Assembly (NCBI GenBank): GCA_027489065.1
Contig: JAIYAM010000005.1
Location: 1-53,502 of the forward strand
Length of the DNA: 53,502 nt
Source of the DNA: Erythrobacteraceae bacterium
GTDB lineage: Bacteria > Pseudomonadota > Alphaproteobacteria > Sphingomonadales > Sphingomonadaceae
Direction: 5' to 3'
The position numbers and the translations under genes are program-made. This document shows, in pieces, positions 34,902 through 43,582 of the stretch. Within the stretch, counting starts at the first letter, position 1. The number at the start of each line of letters is the position of its first letter. Below the pieces are notes generated by a model. It saw nothing but the letters and a program-made list of their open reading frames with translations, had not been told where the DNA came from and did no database searches.

Positions 34902-35087
34902 ATGAAAAACCTCCGACAAGCGCGCAAACTGCCGGAGGTTCGTTACGGGCGAAAGTCTTTTGCGATGAAACGCTTAGCCTTCGCCTGCCCGCGAGGGCGC
35001 GCGTTCATCGTGGTCGCCCGCCACCGCTGGTCCATCCGCCAGGTCAACGGCAGGCTGGCGGGAATGACGCTGCGCTCGGTAACGGCC
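34902..35087. other. Gap between the two TonB-C-like paralogues
   Basis: These 186 bases hold the ribosome binding site of paralogue 1 (near 34908) and its likely promoter. I see no hairpin, repeat or further reading frame of note. Confidence 0.35.
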
Positions 35088-36008
35088 CTATCGATGCAAG
35101 AGTGTGGCGGATGATCGCCAGAAGCTCTCCGCCGGATTGCCGTCTTCATCAACGGCAGGCTTGAATCGGGCTCTTGCCAGCAACGCCTTGCAAAGGTCAC
35201 TGCCGAAACCCGCAGGCTTCATCGGACCGTATGCGACACAATTGGTCGGCAGTCCTTGCGCATCGACCATGAGGTGGAATGTCAGAAACATTCCCCATTG
35301 GCTGGCAGTCGTTGGGAAGTCGGCCGGGTTGAGCCAGTCATTCTGGTCGCCAATCGGCACGGGAAGCGATCGGAGTCTTTGTTGCACCCTGATATCAAGG
35401 CCCCAGCTAACGATCAGGTCTGTCACGCAGCGTCTCAAGGCTTCCATCGGAGGCCCCCACGATCCCGTCTGCAAGTGGAACTCTCTTCGGCCATGGCGAA
35501 TAAAGAGGTCTGACCGGGTCGCCTCCATGTCCTCATCTATCCGGAACGTGCCGAAAGGCTCCATGGCGTATTGCGGCGCAGGTGACCCATCCGGACCCAT
35601 TGTCCGCAACTCCGCGAAGCTGAAAAGCCTGACCCGCCGAAAAAGAAGGGTCCTGCCAAACTCCTCCAGAACGACCGAGGTGCCTTCCTTCAAGCTGTAC
35701 TCGGATTCTTGGGCGAACCTGTACTCGGCATCCAATTGGGGAATATCGCGAATGGGCGGGCCGCTAACTGCCAAGCTGAACCAGTCTCCAACCTCGAATT
35801 TCTCGATTGTAAGCTTGAGTTCGTCCTGTCCGTTCGAGACAATGCGCGTCAATCTGCATCGGTCTGGCTGATAGTCGACATTCCAGTTTCCGGTAGGTAC
35901 GAAGCTCACCGGCTCTGCGGCCGCGAGTGACGTGCCGACTAGAAGATAGAGACATGTCGCGAGACATGTCAGCTGCCACTTGGATCGAAGATAAGGTGCC
36001 AAACTCAC
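35088..36008 (-). CDS. Secreted protein with TonB C-terminal-like domain (paralogue 2, lower GC)
   Basis: This 306-residue relative of the previous gene has the same plan: signal peptide ([20 protein letters not shown]), domain starting [38 protein letters not shown], a SWGLDI element (shared with its neighbour), and a TonB-C-like end ([19 protein letters not shown] ... [21 protein letters not shown]). I favour a GTG start at 36008. The ATG at 36107 lies directly at the end of the etfA terminator and would add 33 residues that do not resemble a leader. Its base composition is visibly less GC-rich than the surrounding genes, suggesting faster divergence or recent acquisition. Function unknown. 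Confidence 0.72.
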   Translation of the reverse strand: MSLAPYLRSKWQLTCLATCLYLLVGTSLAAAEPVSFVPTGNWNVDYQPDRCRLTRIVSNGQDELKLTIEKFEVGDWFSLAVSGPPIRDIPQLDAEYRFAQESEYSLKEGTSVVLEEFGRTLLFRRVRLFSFAELRTMGPDGSPAPQYAMEPFGTFRIDEDMEATRSDLFIRHGRREFHLQTGSWGPPMEALRRCVTDLIVSWGLDIRVQQRLRSLPVPIGDQNDWLNPADFPTTASQWGMFLTFHLMVDAQGLPTNCVAYGPMKPAGFGSDLCKALLARARFKPAVDEDGNPAESFWRSSATLLHR

Positions 36009-36107
36009 TCCGGGCCGCCGACACACTGCCGTAACGCGGCCAAGCAGGCTACGCCAATGGCGGCGTCCCGCCGGTGATGACGCTGAACAAGCTGAGTGGA
36101 CACGCAT

Positions 36108-36141
36108 AGAAAACCCCCGGCAGGCGGGTAACCTGCCGGGG
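36108..36141 (-). terminator. Intrinsic terminator of the etfBA transcript
   Basis: Read on the minus strand, CCCCGGCAGG, a 7-base loop and CCTGCCGGGG form a perfect 10-bp stem (arms 36132-36141 and 36115-36124) followed by GTTTTCT. It lies 36 bases after the etfA stop. Confidence 0.85.
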
Positions 36142-36177
36142 ATCGTCGTGAAGATAAAGTGCTTTGCGACGAGCGCT

Positions 36178-37107
36178 TTACAGCGCCGCAGTCAGCTCCG
36201 GCACGATCGTGTAGAGATCGCCGACCAGCCCGACGTCGGCGACCTGGAAGATCGGGGCGTCGTCGTCCTTGTTGATGGCGATGATGACCTTGGAGTCCTT
36301 CATGCCGGCAAGGTGCTGGATCGCGCCGGAGATGCCGATCGCGAAGTAGACTTCGGGGGCGACGATCTTGCCGGTCTGGCCGACCTGGTAGTCGTTGGGG
36401 ACATAGCCCGCATCGACCGCCGCACGGCTCGCGCCGATGGCTGCGCCGAGCTTGTCGGCGAGCGGCGTGATGATGCTCTCGAAGGTTTCGGCGTCCTTGA
36501 GTGCGCGGCCGCCCGAGACGATGATCTTCGCGCTGGTCAGTTCCGGACGCTCGCTCTTGGCGATTTCGGAGCTGACGAAGGTGGAGGTGCCGCTGTCACC
36601 GGGGCCGCCCACGGCCTCGATGGTGCCCGAACCGCCCTCGGTCGCCGCCTTCTCGAAGGCGGTGCCGCGCACGGTGATCACCAGCTTGGCGTCGGTCGAT
36701 TCGACGGTGGCAATGGCATTGCCGGCGTAGATCGGGCGGGTGAAGGTCTTGGGCCCTTCGACCGAGAGGATCTCCGAGACCTGCATCACATCGAGATGCG
36801 CCGCGACGCGCGGGGCGACGTTCTTGCCCTGCGTGGTGGCCGCCGTGAGGAAGGCGTCGTGGTGATCCATCAGCGCCGCGGCGAGCGGGGCGACGTTTTC
36901 TGCAAGGCCATTGGCATAGGCCGCATCGTCAGCGACGTGGACCTTGCCCACGCCGGCGATCTTCGCAGCGGCTTCGGCAACGCCGGCGCAGTTGTGGCCG
37001 GCGACCAGCAGGTGCACTTCGCCCAGCTTCGACGCGGCGGTTACGACGGCGAGGGTCGCGTCCTGCACGCGGGTGTTGTCATGTTCGACGAGAACGAGAG
37101 TCTTCAT
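36178..37107 (-). CDS. etfA: Electron transfer flavoprotein alpha subunit
   Basis: This 309-residue FAD-binding subunit passes electrons from acyl-CoA and other dehydrogenases to ETF-ubiquinone oxidoreductase. The N-terminal domain begins [23 protein letters not shown]. The C-terminal FAD domain carries [61 protein letters not shown] and [21 protein letters not shown]. The gene follows etfB by 24 bases and is ended by a strong terminator. Confidence 0.97.
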   Translation of the reverse strand: MKTLVLVEHDNTRVQDATLAVVTAASKLGEVHLLVAGHNCAGVAEAAAKIAGVGKVHVADDAAYANGLAENVAPLAAALMDHHDAFLTAATTQGKNVAPRVAAHLDVMQVSEILSVEGPKTFTRPIYAGNAIATVESTDAKLVITVRGTAFEKAATEGGSGTIEAVGGPGDSGTSTFVSSEIAKSERPELTSAKIIVSGGRALKDAETFESIITPLADKLGAAIGASRAAVDAGYVPNDYQVGQTGKIVAPEVYFAIGISGAIQHLAGMKDSKVIIAINKDDDAPIFQVADVGLVGDLYTIVPELTAAL

Positions 37108-37131
37108 CTCTTGGGTTCCTTGTCCGAAGTC

Positions 37132-37881
37132 TTAGTCGGCGATGCCGAGAGTCTTGAGCTTGCCGACCAGTTCGGCGACGTCGGCGACCTTCACGCCGGC
37201 CTGACGCACGGCGGGTTCCTGCACCTTCAGCGTCTTCAAGCGCGGGGTCAGGTCGACGCTGTAATCGGCGGCGGTCTTGGTCGCGAGCGGCTTCTGCTTG
37301 GCCTTCATGATGTTGGGCAGCGAAGCGTAACGCGGCTCGTTCAGGCGAAGGTCGGTGGTGACGATCGCGGGAAGGCTGAGCTTCACGGTCTGGAGACCGC
37401 CATCGACTTCGCGTTTCACGATCACCGAATCGCCATCGACTTCGACAGTGTTGGCGAAGGTGCCCTGCGGACGGCCCATCAGGGCTGCGAGCATCTGGCC
37501 GGTCTGGTTCGAATCGTCCGAGATCGACTGCTTGCCGAGGATGACGAGGCCGGGCTGTTCTTCGTCAGCAATCGCCTTCAAAATCTTGGCGACCGCCAGC
37601 GGCTCGACTTCCTCTTCGCTCTCGACGAGGATCGCACGGTCGGCGCCCATCGCGAGCGCGGTGCGCAAGGTTTCCTGCGCCTTGGCCGGGCCAATCGAGA
37701 CGACGACGATCTCGGTGGCCGCGCCCTTTTCCTTGAGGCGGATGGCTTCCTCGACCGCGATCTCGTCGAACGGGTTCATGCTCATCTTGACGTTGGCGAG
37801 GTCAACGCCCGTGCCGTCGGCCTTGACCCGCGGCTTGACGTTGTAATCGATCACCCGCTTGACGGGGACGAGGATCTTCAT
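37132..37881 (-). CDS. etfB: Electron transfer flavoprotein beta subunit
   Basis: This 249-residue AMP-binding partner of EtfA starts [19 protein letters not shown]. It contains [21 protein letters not shown] and the ETF beta signature around [30 protein letters not shown], the recognition loop toward dehydrogenases. AGGAAGG lies 9 bases before the ATG at 37881. A LiuR-type palindrome is found 77 bases upstream, which suggests control by branched-chain acyl-CoA catabolism. sucC lies upstream on the same strand with a gap of 167 bases. Confidence 0.97.
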   Translation of the reverse strand: MKILVPVKRVIDYNVKPRVKADGTGVDLANVKMSMNPFDEIAVEEAIRLKEKGAATEIVVVSIGPAKAQETLRTALAMGADRAILVESEEEVEPLAVAKILKAIADEEQPGLVILGKQSISDDSNQTGQMLAALMGRPQGTFANTVEVDGDSVIVKREVDGGLQTVKLSLPAIVTTDLRLNEPRYASLPNIMKAKQKPLATKTAADYSVDLTPRLKTLKVQEPAVRQAGVKVADVAELVGKLKTLGIAD

Positions 37882-37953
37882 GGGGCTTGTCCTTCCTCTC
37901 AAAGAATCACGTGGCCCAGAACCATCAGACTCTGGCCTTGGCAGCCCGCCTAG

Positions 37954-37976
37954 CTTGCGTTTACGTAAACGTCAAG
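37954..37976 (-). promoter_or_regulatory. LiuR-like operator/promoter of etfBA
   Basis: CGTTTACGTAAACG is a perfect 14-bp palindrome (37958-37971) flanked by CTTG and TCAAG. On the minus strand it contains TTGACG, a -35-like hexamer. The core matches the motif described for LiuR, the MerR-family regulator of leucine/isovalerate and acyl-CoA degradation in proteobacteria, whose regulons often include etfBA. The regulator itself is not in the window. Confidence 0.65.
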
Positions 37977-38048
37977 CAAGGCGGGGCCATCTGGAACCGG
38001 GCGAAGGTGATACGCGTCAGCCTCCGCCCGGGATGTATGCGCTCGGCC

Positions 38049-39248
38049 TCAGGCGGCCTTCTTCACTTCGGCAACGATCTTCTGCGCGGCGTCACCGAGA
38101 TTGTCGGCGCTGACGATTGCGAGGCCCGAATTTTCGAGGATCGCCTTGCCTTCGGCCACATTGGTGCCTTCCAGACGCACGACCAGCGGAACCTGCAGGT
38201 TCACGTCCTTGGCGGCCTGAACGATCCCGTTGGCGATCACGTCGCACTTCATGATCCCGCCGAAGATGTTGACGAGGATGCCCTCGACCGCCGGGTCCTT
38301 GAGGATGATCTTGAAGGCCGCCGTCACCTTCTCGGTGGTGGCGCCGCCGCCCACATCGAGGAAGTTCGCCGGGAAGGCGCCGTTCAGCTTGATGATGTCC
38401 ATCGTCGCCATGGCAAGGCCTGCGCCGTTCACCATGCAGCCGATGTTTCCGTCGAGCTTGATGTAGGCGAGGTCGTATTCGCTCGCTTCGACTTCCGCCG
38501 GATCTTCCTCGGTCTCGTCGCGCAGGGCTTCGATATCGGGGTGGCGGTAGAGGGCGTTGCCGTCGAAGCTCATCTTGGCGTCGAGCACCAAGAGCTTGCC
38601 GTCTTCGCTTTCGACCAGCGGGTTGATCTCGAGCATCTCGCAATCGGTGGCGAGGAAGGCGTCATAGAGCTGCTTGGCGAGCTTCTGCGCCTGCTTGTTG
38701 AGATCGCCCGTCAGCTTCAGCGCGAAGGCGACCGCGCGGCCGTGGTGCGGCTGGAAGCCCTGCGCGGGATCGACGCTGAAGGTGGTGATGAGCTCGGGCG
38801 TGTCATGCGCCACGGTCTCGATGTCCATCCCGCCCTCGGTGGAGACGACGAAAGCGACCCGGCCCGTTGCACGGTCGACCAGCAGCGAAAGGTAGTATTC
38901 CTTGGCGATGTCGACGCCGTCGGTGATGTAGAGGCGGTTGACCTGCTTGCCCGCATCACCCGTCTGGATGGTGACCAGCGTGTTGCCGAGCATTTCCTTG
39001 GCGTGGGCTTCCACTTCCTCGAGGCTCTTGGCGAGGCGCACGCCGCCCTTGGCATCGGGGCCGAGTTCCTTGAACTTGCCCTTGCCGCGGCCGCCCGCGT
39101 GGATCTGCGCCTTCACCACGTAAAGCGGCCCGGGGAGCTTCTTGGCGGCTTCCACCGCCTCTTCGACGCTCAGCGCGGCGTGGCCTGCGGGGATGGCAAG
39201 ACCGTGCTGGGCGAGCAGTTCCTTGGCCTGGTATTCGTGGACGTTCAT
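38049..39248 (-). CDS. sucC: Succinyl-CoA synthetase (ADP-forming) beta subunit
   Basis: This 399-residue ATP-grasp subunit of the TCA-cycle enzyme starts [22 protein letters not shown]. It has [16 protein letters not shown] (nucleotide domain), [23 protein letters not shown] (metal ligands), and [21 protein letters not shown] [20 protein letters not shown] at the end. The start at 39248 is the family norm. The alpha subunit gene sucD, normally the next gene, is not here: etfB follows instead, so the two subunits must be made from separate loci. Confidence 0.96.
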   Translation of the reverse strand: MNVHEYQAKELLAQHGLAIPAGHAALSVEEAVEAAKKLPGPLYVVKAQIHAGGRGKGKFKELGPDAKGGVRLAKSLEEVEAHAKEMLGNTLVTIQTGDAGKQVNRLYITDGVDIAKEYYLSLLVDRATGRVAFVVSTEGGMDIETVAHDTPELITTFSVDPAQGFQPHHGRAVAFALKLTGDLNKQAQKLAKQLYDAFLATDCEMLEINPLVESEDGKLLVLDAKMSFDGNALYRHPDIEALRDETEEDPAEVEASEYDLAYIKLDGNIGCMVNGAGLAMATMDIIKLNGAFPANFLDVGGGATTEKVTAAFKIILKDPAVEGILVNIFGGIMKCDVIANGIVQAAKDVNLQVPLVVRLEGTNVAEGKAILENSGLAIVSADNLGDAAQKIVAEVKKAA

Positions 39249-39360
39249 GGCGTTTCGATCCCTTCTGCAAATCCTGGGGAGAGGTTTGTCTGCGGGGGGC
39301 CTAAGCACGGATCGGCAGGCTTGAAAAGTGCCTGCGACAGGGCCAACACGGGTGCCTCTC

Positions 39361-40137
39361 ATGATTGACAGGGTTCACCTTCAGGCCATCGTCCGCGAGG
39401 CGGGCAGGATCGCCCATTCGCGCTGGCCGGGTGCGGGGCACGTGCTCCACAGCTGGGACAAGACACCTGACAATCCGGTGAGCGAGGCGGACCTTGAGGT
39501 CGACCGCTTCCTGAAGCGGGAACTGGGCCGGTTGCTGCCCTCTGCCGCATGGCTTTCGGAGGAGACCGCCGACGACAAGGCGCGCACGGCCAGCGGCCTG
39601 ATCTGGCTCGTCGACCCGATCGACGGCACCCGCGATTTCGTGCGCGGGCGCAGCGGCTGGGCGGTGTCGGTGGCGCTGGTGAGTTCGGGCAAGCCGCTGA
39701 TCGGCATGCTCGCCGCTCCGGCGCGGGGCGAGGAGTGGGTTGCGGTCGCGGGGCAGGGCGCACGGCTCAACGATGAGCCGATCCGGGCGAGCACGCGCGC
39801 GCAATTCGCAGGGGCCCGCGTGCCGACGATCGCGCTTCCCAAGGACGACAGCGATCTCGTCGCCGTCGAGCAACCCAATTCGATCGCGCTCAGGATCGCG
39901 ATGGTCGCCGCCGACCGGGCCGATCTCGTCGCGACCTTGCGCTGGGGCTACGAGTGGGACATCGCGGCTGCCACCCTGATCGCGCGGGAAGCAGGGGCGG
40001 AGGTGACCGACGCCTTCGGCCGGCCGCTTGCCTACAACAAGCACGACCCGCGCGATTTCGGCGTGCTGGTGTGCTCGCCCGCGATCCATGCCGCCGCCGT
40101 GGAGCGGCTCGCGGAACGGGCCAAGGCTCTGCGCTGA
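39361..40137 (+). CDS. Inositol monophosphatase family phosphatase (CysQ/SuhB-like)
   Basis: This 258-residue lithium-sensitive, Mg-dependent phosphatase has the metal-site blocks [10 protein letters not shown] (near residue 64-73), [25 protein letters not shown] (near 83-107) and [24 protein letters not shown] (near 198-221). [15 protein letters not shown] is the usual N-terminal block. Members hydrolyse inositol phosphates or 3'-phosphoadenosine 5'-phosphate. Sequence alone does not decide, but the [14 protein letters not shown] pattern and length fit either CysQ or SuhB. The ATG at 39361 is 112 bases from the divergent sucC start. Confidence 0.87.
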   Translation: MIDRVHLQAIVREAGRIAHSRWPGAGHVLHSWDKTPDNPVSEADLEVDRFLKRELGRLLPSAAWLSEETADDKARTASGLIWLVDPIDGTRDFVRGRSGWAVSVALVSSGKPLIGMLAAPARGEEWVAVAGQGARLNDEPIRASTRAQFAGARVPTIALPKDDSDLVAVEQPNSIALRIAMVAADRADLVATLRWGYEWDIAAATLIAREAGAEVTDAFGRPLAYNKHDPRDFGVLVCSPAIHAAAVERLAERAKALR

Positions 40138-40176
40138 AACGCAAAACGGGCCCAGTTCGCGTCCCGGAACGATAAC

Positions 40177-40276
40177 GGGCCGCCCATAAGGGCGGCCCGC
40201 AAGGCCGAACGGCCGCCCGCAGCGATGCGGCCTTCAGGTCGCATGAGCGAGGATGCGGGGGCGCGGATGCGCCCCC
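40177..40276 (-). repeat. Four-hairpin dispersed element, copy B (downstream of the OmpA gene)
   Basis: In the minus orientation the order is the same as in copy A. H1 has an 8-bp stem GGGGGCGC/GCGCCCCC with loop ATCC (40257-40276), H2 is 40227-40242, H3 is GGCCG-TT-CGGCC (40203-40214), and H4 has a 9-bp stem GGGCCGCCC/GGGCGGCCC (40177-40198). Spacers are 14, 12 and 4 bases, compared with 15, 12 and 4 in copy A. H1 starts exactly 10 nt after the ompA-family stop codon. Confidence 0.9.
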
Positions 40277-40286
40277 ACAAACTGGA

Positions 40287-40985
40287 TCAGCGGTTGTTGC
40301 GCGCTGCGTTCACGTCATCCTGGCTGACCGGGATGATCTTGATCTCGACCCGGCGGTTGAGCGGCTCGTTGATATTGTCGCCGGTCTTGACGCGCAGGTA
40401 GTCGTACTGCTCGCCATAGCCGCGGGTGGCCATGCGCGCCCGGGCGACGCCGCGCGCGGAGAGATAGTCGGCCACGGCCTGCGCGCGCTGTTCAGACAGG
40501 CGCTGGTTGGTTGCAGGCGCACCGGTTGTGTCGGTGAAGCCGTAGACGTCGATCAGGCTGTTGGGATACCTCACCAGCGTCTCGGCGACGCTGTTGAGCG
40601 TATCGCTAAAGCCCGGGTTGATCGCCGCCGATCCGGTCGCGAAGGTCACCCCGTCGGGCAGGCGCACGAGGATCGCGTCCTGGTTACCGACTTCCTCGAC
40701 ATCCACGCCGCTGCCGGCGGTCTGTTCCTTCAGTTCCTTGATCTGGTCATCGTACTGCTTGCCGAGCACCGCGCCGGCCGAGCCGCCGATGCCTGCGCCA
40801 ATGATGCGTCCGGTGTCGCCGCCGATCGCGCCGCCCAGCAGGTAGCCGAGCGTGCCGCCGAGGCCGGTGCCGATCGCGGTGCGGGAGATCTTCTTCTCGC
40901 CGGTGTTCGGGTCGGTGACGCAGGCGCTGGTGCCCAGCAGGGCGAGCGCAGCAGTGCCCGACAGAAGAATGCGTGAAATAGTCAT
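40287..40985 (-). CDS. OmpA family lipoprotein (glycine-zipper plus OmpA-C domain)
   Basis: This 232-residue outer membrane lipoprotein has a signal ending in LLGTSAC. A glycine-zipper region follows (TAIGTGLGGTLGYLLGGAIGGDTGRIIGAGIGGSAGAVLG, residues about 36-75), then a C-terminal OmpA domain that binds peptidoglycan, with VYGFTDTTGAPATNQRLSEQRAQAVADYL and INEPLNRRVEI. This is the YiaD-like arrangement. AAGGAGG sits 8 bases before the ATG at 40985. A four-hairpin element lies just after its stop. Confidence 0.92.
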   Translation of the reverse strand: MTISRILLSGTAALALLGTSACVTDPNTGEKKISRTAIGTGLGGTLGYLLGGAIGGDTGRIIGAGIGGSAGAVLGKQYDDQIKELKEQTAGSGVDVEEVGNQDAILVRLPDGVTFATGSAAINPGFSDTLNSVAETLVRYPNSLIDVYGFTDTTGAPATNQRLSEQRAQAVADYLSARGVARARMATRGYGEQYDYLRVKTGDNINEPLNRRVEIKIIPVSQDDVNAARNNR

Positions 40986-41186
40986 GGGAATTACCCTCCT
41001 TCTTATAGTCTTGCCGACGATCATGTGCCCCCACTTGGAAAGCATGTCGTCGGTTGAGCGACGCTATAGCTCTTGTAAGTCCATTCATTGACCCATGTTG
41101 AACAAATCAGGTGTGCAGTGCATCTTTGTTGCTGTGCGACATGACGCATGGCTGGCAAGCCGGGCGGATTGTGCTAGCGCAGCCGC
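40986..41186. other. Divergent intergenic region, OmpA lipoprotein / CBS transporter
   Basis: This 201-base region is of lower GC with the strong ribosome binding site of the OmpA gene (near 41000) and a TATAAG hexamer on the minus strand near 41005. Convincing paired promoter hexamers were not found for either gene. Confidence 0.35.
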
Positions 41187-42488
41187 GTGACACCATTTCC
41201 CTGGATCGACCTCGCGATCATCCTCGTACTCGTCGTGATCAACGGCGTTTTCGCAATGTCCGAGCTTGCGATCGTCTCGGCCAAGACCAACACGCTCGAA
41301 ATGCGTGCCGAGGCCGGGTCGAAAAGCGCCCGGATCGCGATCACCCTGGCTGCGGACCCGGGCAAGTTCCTCTCGACGGTCCAGATCGGCATCACCCTCA
41401 TCGGCATCGTTGCCGGCGCCTATTCGGGGGCGAGCCTCGGCGGGCCGGTGGGCGAGCGGCTCGAGGCGCTGGGGCTGCCGGCGGAATATGCCGACACGAC
41501 CGGGTTTGCAGTGGTGATCGCCTTCACCACCTACCTCAGCCTGATCGTCGGCGAGCTGGTGCCCAAGCAGCTCGCCCTGCGCGCAGCGGTGCCGGTCGCG
41601 CTGGTGATGGCACGCCCGATGGCCTTCATGGCCAAGGCCGCCGCGCCGCTCGTCTGGCTGCTCGATAACAGCTCCTCCGGCGTGATCCGCCTTTTCGGCC
41701 TCAGCAGCAGCGACGATTCCTCGGTCACGGCGGAGGAGCTCAAGATGATCTTTGCCGAGGCGAGCCGTTCCGGCGTGATCGAGGCCGGGCAGCGCCAGAT
41801 CCTCACCGGCGTGGTGCGCCTCGCCGAGCGCCCCGTGCGCGAGATGATGACCCCGCGCACCGAAGTCGACTGGATTGCCGCCGATGCCGACGGCGAGGCG
41901 ATCCGCACCGCGATCGAGGACAGCACCCATTCGCTGCTCCCCGTGGCAGACGGCTCGCCCGACACCATCCTCGGCGTGGTCAAGGTGCGCGACCTGCTGG
42001 CCGCACTGGTTGCGGGGCGCCCCGCCAATGTGCGCGACATGATGCGCAAGGTCGAGGTGGTGCCCGACCAGCTTGACGCGATGGACGCTTTGAGGGTGCT
42101 GCAATCGGCCGAAGTCGCGATGGCGGTCGTGCACGACGAATACGGGCACTTCGAAGGCATCGTCACCCCCGTGGACCTGCTCACCGCGATCGTCGGCAAC
42201 TTCGCCAGCGACAGCGACGACGGGGATCTGCCCTCGGTGGTCGAGCGCGAGGACGGTTCGCTGCTGGTCTCGGGATCGCTATCGGCCGATGCCCTCGCCG
42301 ACCGGCTGGGGCTGGACTACGGCGAGGACCGCGAGTTCGGCACGGCGGCGGGTTATGCGCTGTCGGTGCTCAAGAAGCTGCCGCATGAAGGCGAGCACTT
42401 CCACGATCAGGGCTGGCGCTTCGAGGTGGTCGACATGGACGGCCGCCGCATAGACAAGCTGCTGGTGAGCCGGGAGCACGAGGAATAG
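41187..42488 (+). CDS. Hemolysin C/CNNM family membrane protein (DUF21-CBS-CorC_HlyC), GTG start
   Basis: This 433-residue protein has the standard architecture: a DUF21 membrane domain (residues 1-180, with several spans and the block MSELAIVSAKTNTLEMRAEAGSKSARIAITLAADPGKFLSTVQIGITLIGI). A CBS pair follows (about 205-325, beginning PVREMMTPRTEVDWIAADADG), then a C-terminal CorC_HlyC domain (FGTAAGYALSVLKKLPHEGEHF). The family exports or regulates Mg2+ and related ions. The name hemolysin is historical. The frame opens with GTG at 41187 and no ATG exists before the first membrane segment. Confidence 0.92.
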   Translation: MTPFPWIDLAIILVLVVINGVFAMSELAIVSAKTNTLEMRAEAGSKSARIAITLAADPGKFLSTVQIGITLIGIVAGAYSGASLGGPVGERLEALGLPAEYADTTGFAVVIAFTTYLSLIVGELVPKQLALRAAVPVALVMARPMAFMAKAAAPLVWLLDNSSSGVIRLFGLSSSDDSSVTAEELKMIFAEASRSGVIEAGQRQILTGVVRLAERPVREMMTPRTEVDWIAADADGEAIRTAIEDSTHSLLPVADGSPDTILGVVKVRDLLAALVAGRPANVRDMMRKVEVVPDQLDAMDALRVLQSAEVAMAVVHDEYGHFEGIVTPVDLLTAIVGNFASDSDDGDLPSVVEREDGSLLVSGSLSADALADRLGLDYGEDREFGTAAGYALSVLKKLPHEGEHFHDQGWRFEVVDMDGRRIDKLLVSREHEE

Positions 42489-42538
42489 GCGTTCCCGTTC
42501 GCACGCGCGAAATCGATACGCCCCACACCCACATGTCC

Positions 42539-42621
42539 GTCATCCCCGCGAAGGCGGGGATCCAGACGAGCTATCGCAAATTGCGGACGGGAGCATGGGC
42601 CCCTGCCTTCGCAGGGGCGAC
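42539..42621. repeat. Inverted pair of GTC(A/G)(T/C)CCC palindromic repeats
   Basis: Two copies of a 26-base palindromic unit, 42539-42564 (core CCCCGCGAAGGCGGGG) and 42596-42621 (core CCCCTGCCTTCGCAGGGG), face each other across 31 bases between two convergent genes. Each forms its own hairpin around GAAGG or CCTTC. It is the commonest REP-like family of sphingomonad genomes and probably also works as a bidirectional terminator here. Confidence 0.8.
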
Positions 42622-42636
42622 GTAGAAGATTCCGAG

Positions 42637-43053
42637 TTACGCGCTCGGGATAACGGTGCTCGCCGACTGGCCGTCGCCTTCGGGTGCGGCGATGATGTCG
42701 CGGGTCGTGCGGCCCTTGGCGACCGTGTTGGTGCCGGTGTCGCCGACCTGACTGCGAATGCTCGGCGCAGCGCCGCCGGCGCGGTCGATGACGCTCGCTT
42801 CGACCCGGCTGCGCGGCGCGGGGCCACCGAACAGGGCGTCGAGCGCCTGCTCGGACGCAGTACCTTCACTCGGGCGCGGTGCGCCGGGGGCGGGCGGGGT
42901 GAGCGTGAAATCGGGCGGCACCACCAGCGGCGCCTGACGCTGCACCGCGAACTCGTCGGGCCGCGCACGATTGAACACACCGCCGCCGCCGCCACAGGCA
43001 GCGAGCATTGCGGAAGCTCCGGCCAGCAGGATCAGGGGTGCAAACTTACGCAT
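42637..43053 (-). CDS. DUF3035 lipoprotein
   Basis: This 138-residue lipoprotein has a signal ending in SAMLAAC followed by GGGGG. The family block NRARPDEFAVQRQAPLVVPPDFTLTPPAPGAPRP is the DUF3035 hallmark. The rest is low-complexity and probably unstructured (Pro, Ala, Thr). It is a periplasm-facing protein of unknown function, conserved next to lspA in sphingomonads. Its start overlaps the lspA stop by eight bases, so it is the last gene of the ileS-lspA unit. Confidence 0.88.
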   Translation of the reverse strand: MRKFAPLILLAGASAMLAACGGGGGVFNRARPDEFAVQRQAPLVVPPDFTLTPPAPGAPRPSEGTASEQALDALFGGPAPRSRVEASVIDRAGGAAPSIRSQVGDTGTNTVAKGRTTRDIIAAPEGDGQSASTVIPSA

Positions 43054-43582
43054 TGTCTGGCTCTCCACGGGGCGTGTCCCCGGTCTCGGTTTCGCCCTTG
43101 TCGCGCACCAGCAGGCTGCGGGCAAGGATTATGACGACGCCAATGGTAATGGCGGCATCGGCGATGTTGAATATCAGAAAGGGGCGGAAATCCCCGATGT
43201 GGAAGTCGGCATAGTCGATGACATAGCCGAGTTCGAACCGGTCGCGGATGTTGCCGAGCGCCCCGCCGAGGATCAGTGCAAGGCCTGCGATCTCGCCCAG
43301 CTTCTTCTCGCGCATCATCCAGACGAGCACCACCAGCGCGATCGCGCCGGTCAGCGCCACCAGCAGCCAGCGCGTTTCCATGTCGGTCGCCTGGAACATG
43401 CCCAGCGAGACGCCCTTGTTCTCGGTGTAGGTGAGATCGAAGAAGGGCAGGAGGTCGATTTTCCCGATCTGGCGCAGCGCCAGCGGGCCGATCACGTACA
43501 TCTTCACCGCCTGATCGACGACCGCGATCAACGCGGCGATCGCAAGGCCGATCAGCCGGTTGCGGGTGAACAGCGCGCTCAT
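43046..43582 (-). CDS. lspA: Lipoprotein signal peptidase (signal peptidase II)
   Basis: This 178-residue aspartic protease of the inner membrane cleaves prolipoproteins before the lipid-modified Cys. It has four spans, the blocks YTENKGVSLGMF, and the catalytic aspartates in GALGNIRDRFELGYVIDY and LIFNIADAAITIG. The ATG at 43582 overlaps the ileS stop by four bases (ATGA), so ileS and lspA are coupled as in many bacteria, and its product would process the DUF3035 lipoprotein encoded next. Confidence 0.95.
   Translation of the reverse strand: MSALFTRNRLIGLAIAALIAVVDQAVKMYVIGPLALRQIGKIDLLPFFDLTYTENKGVSLGMFQATDMETRWLLVALTGAIALVVLVWMMREKKLGEIAGLALILGGALGNIRDRFELGYVIDYADFHIGDFRPFLIFNIADAAITIGVVIILARSLLVRDKGETETGDTPRGEPDNA

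Noticed and set aside
35940..35975. GACATGTC repeated twice (self-complementary 8-mers) near 35951-35970
   Set aside because: The repeat encodes TCLATCL in the signal peptide of the second TonB-C-like protein. A codon-level duplication explains it without a regulatory role.
36008..36107. ATG at 36107 as start of the second TonB-C-like gene
   Set aside because: It is placed immediately after the etfBA terminator stem and T-run, and the extra 33 residues do not look like a leader. The GTG at 36008 gives a normal signal peptide.
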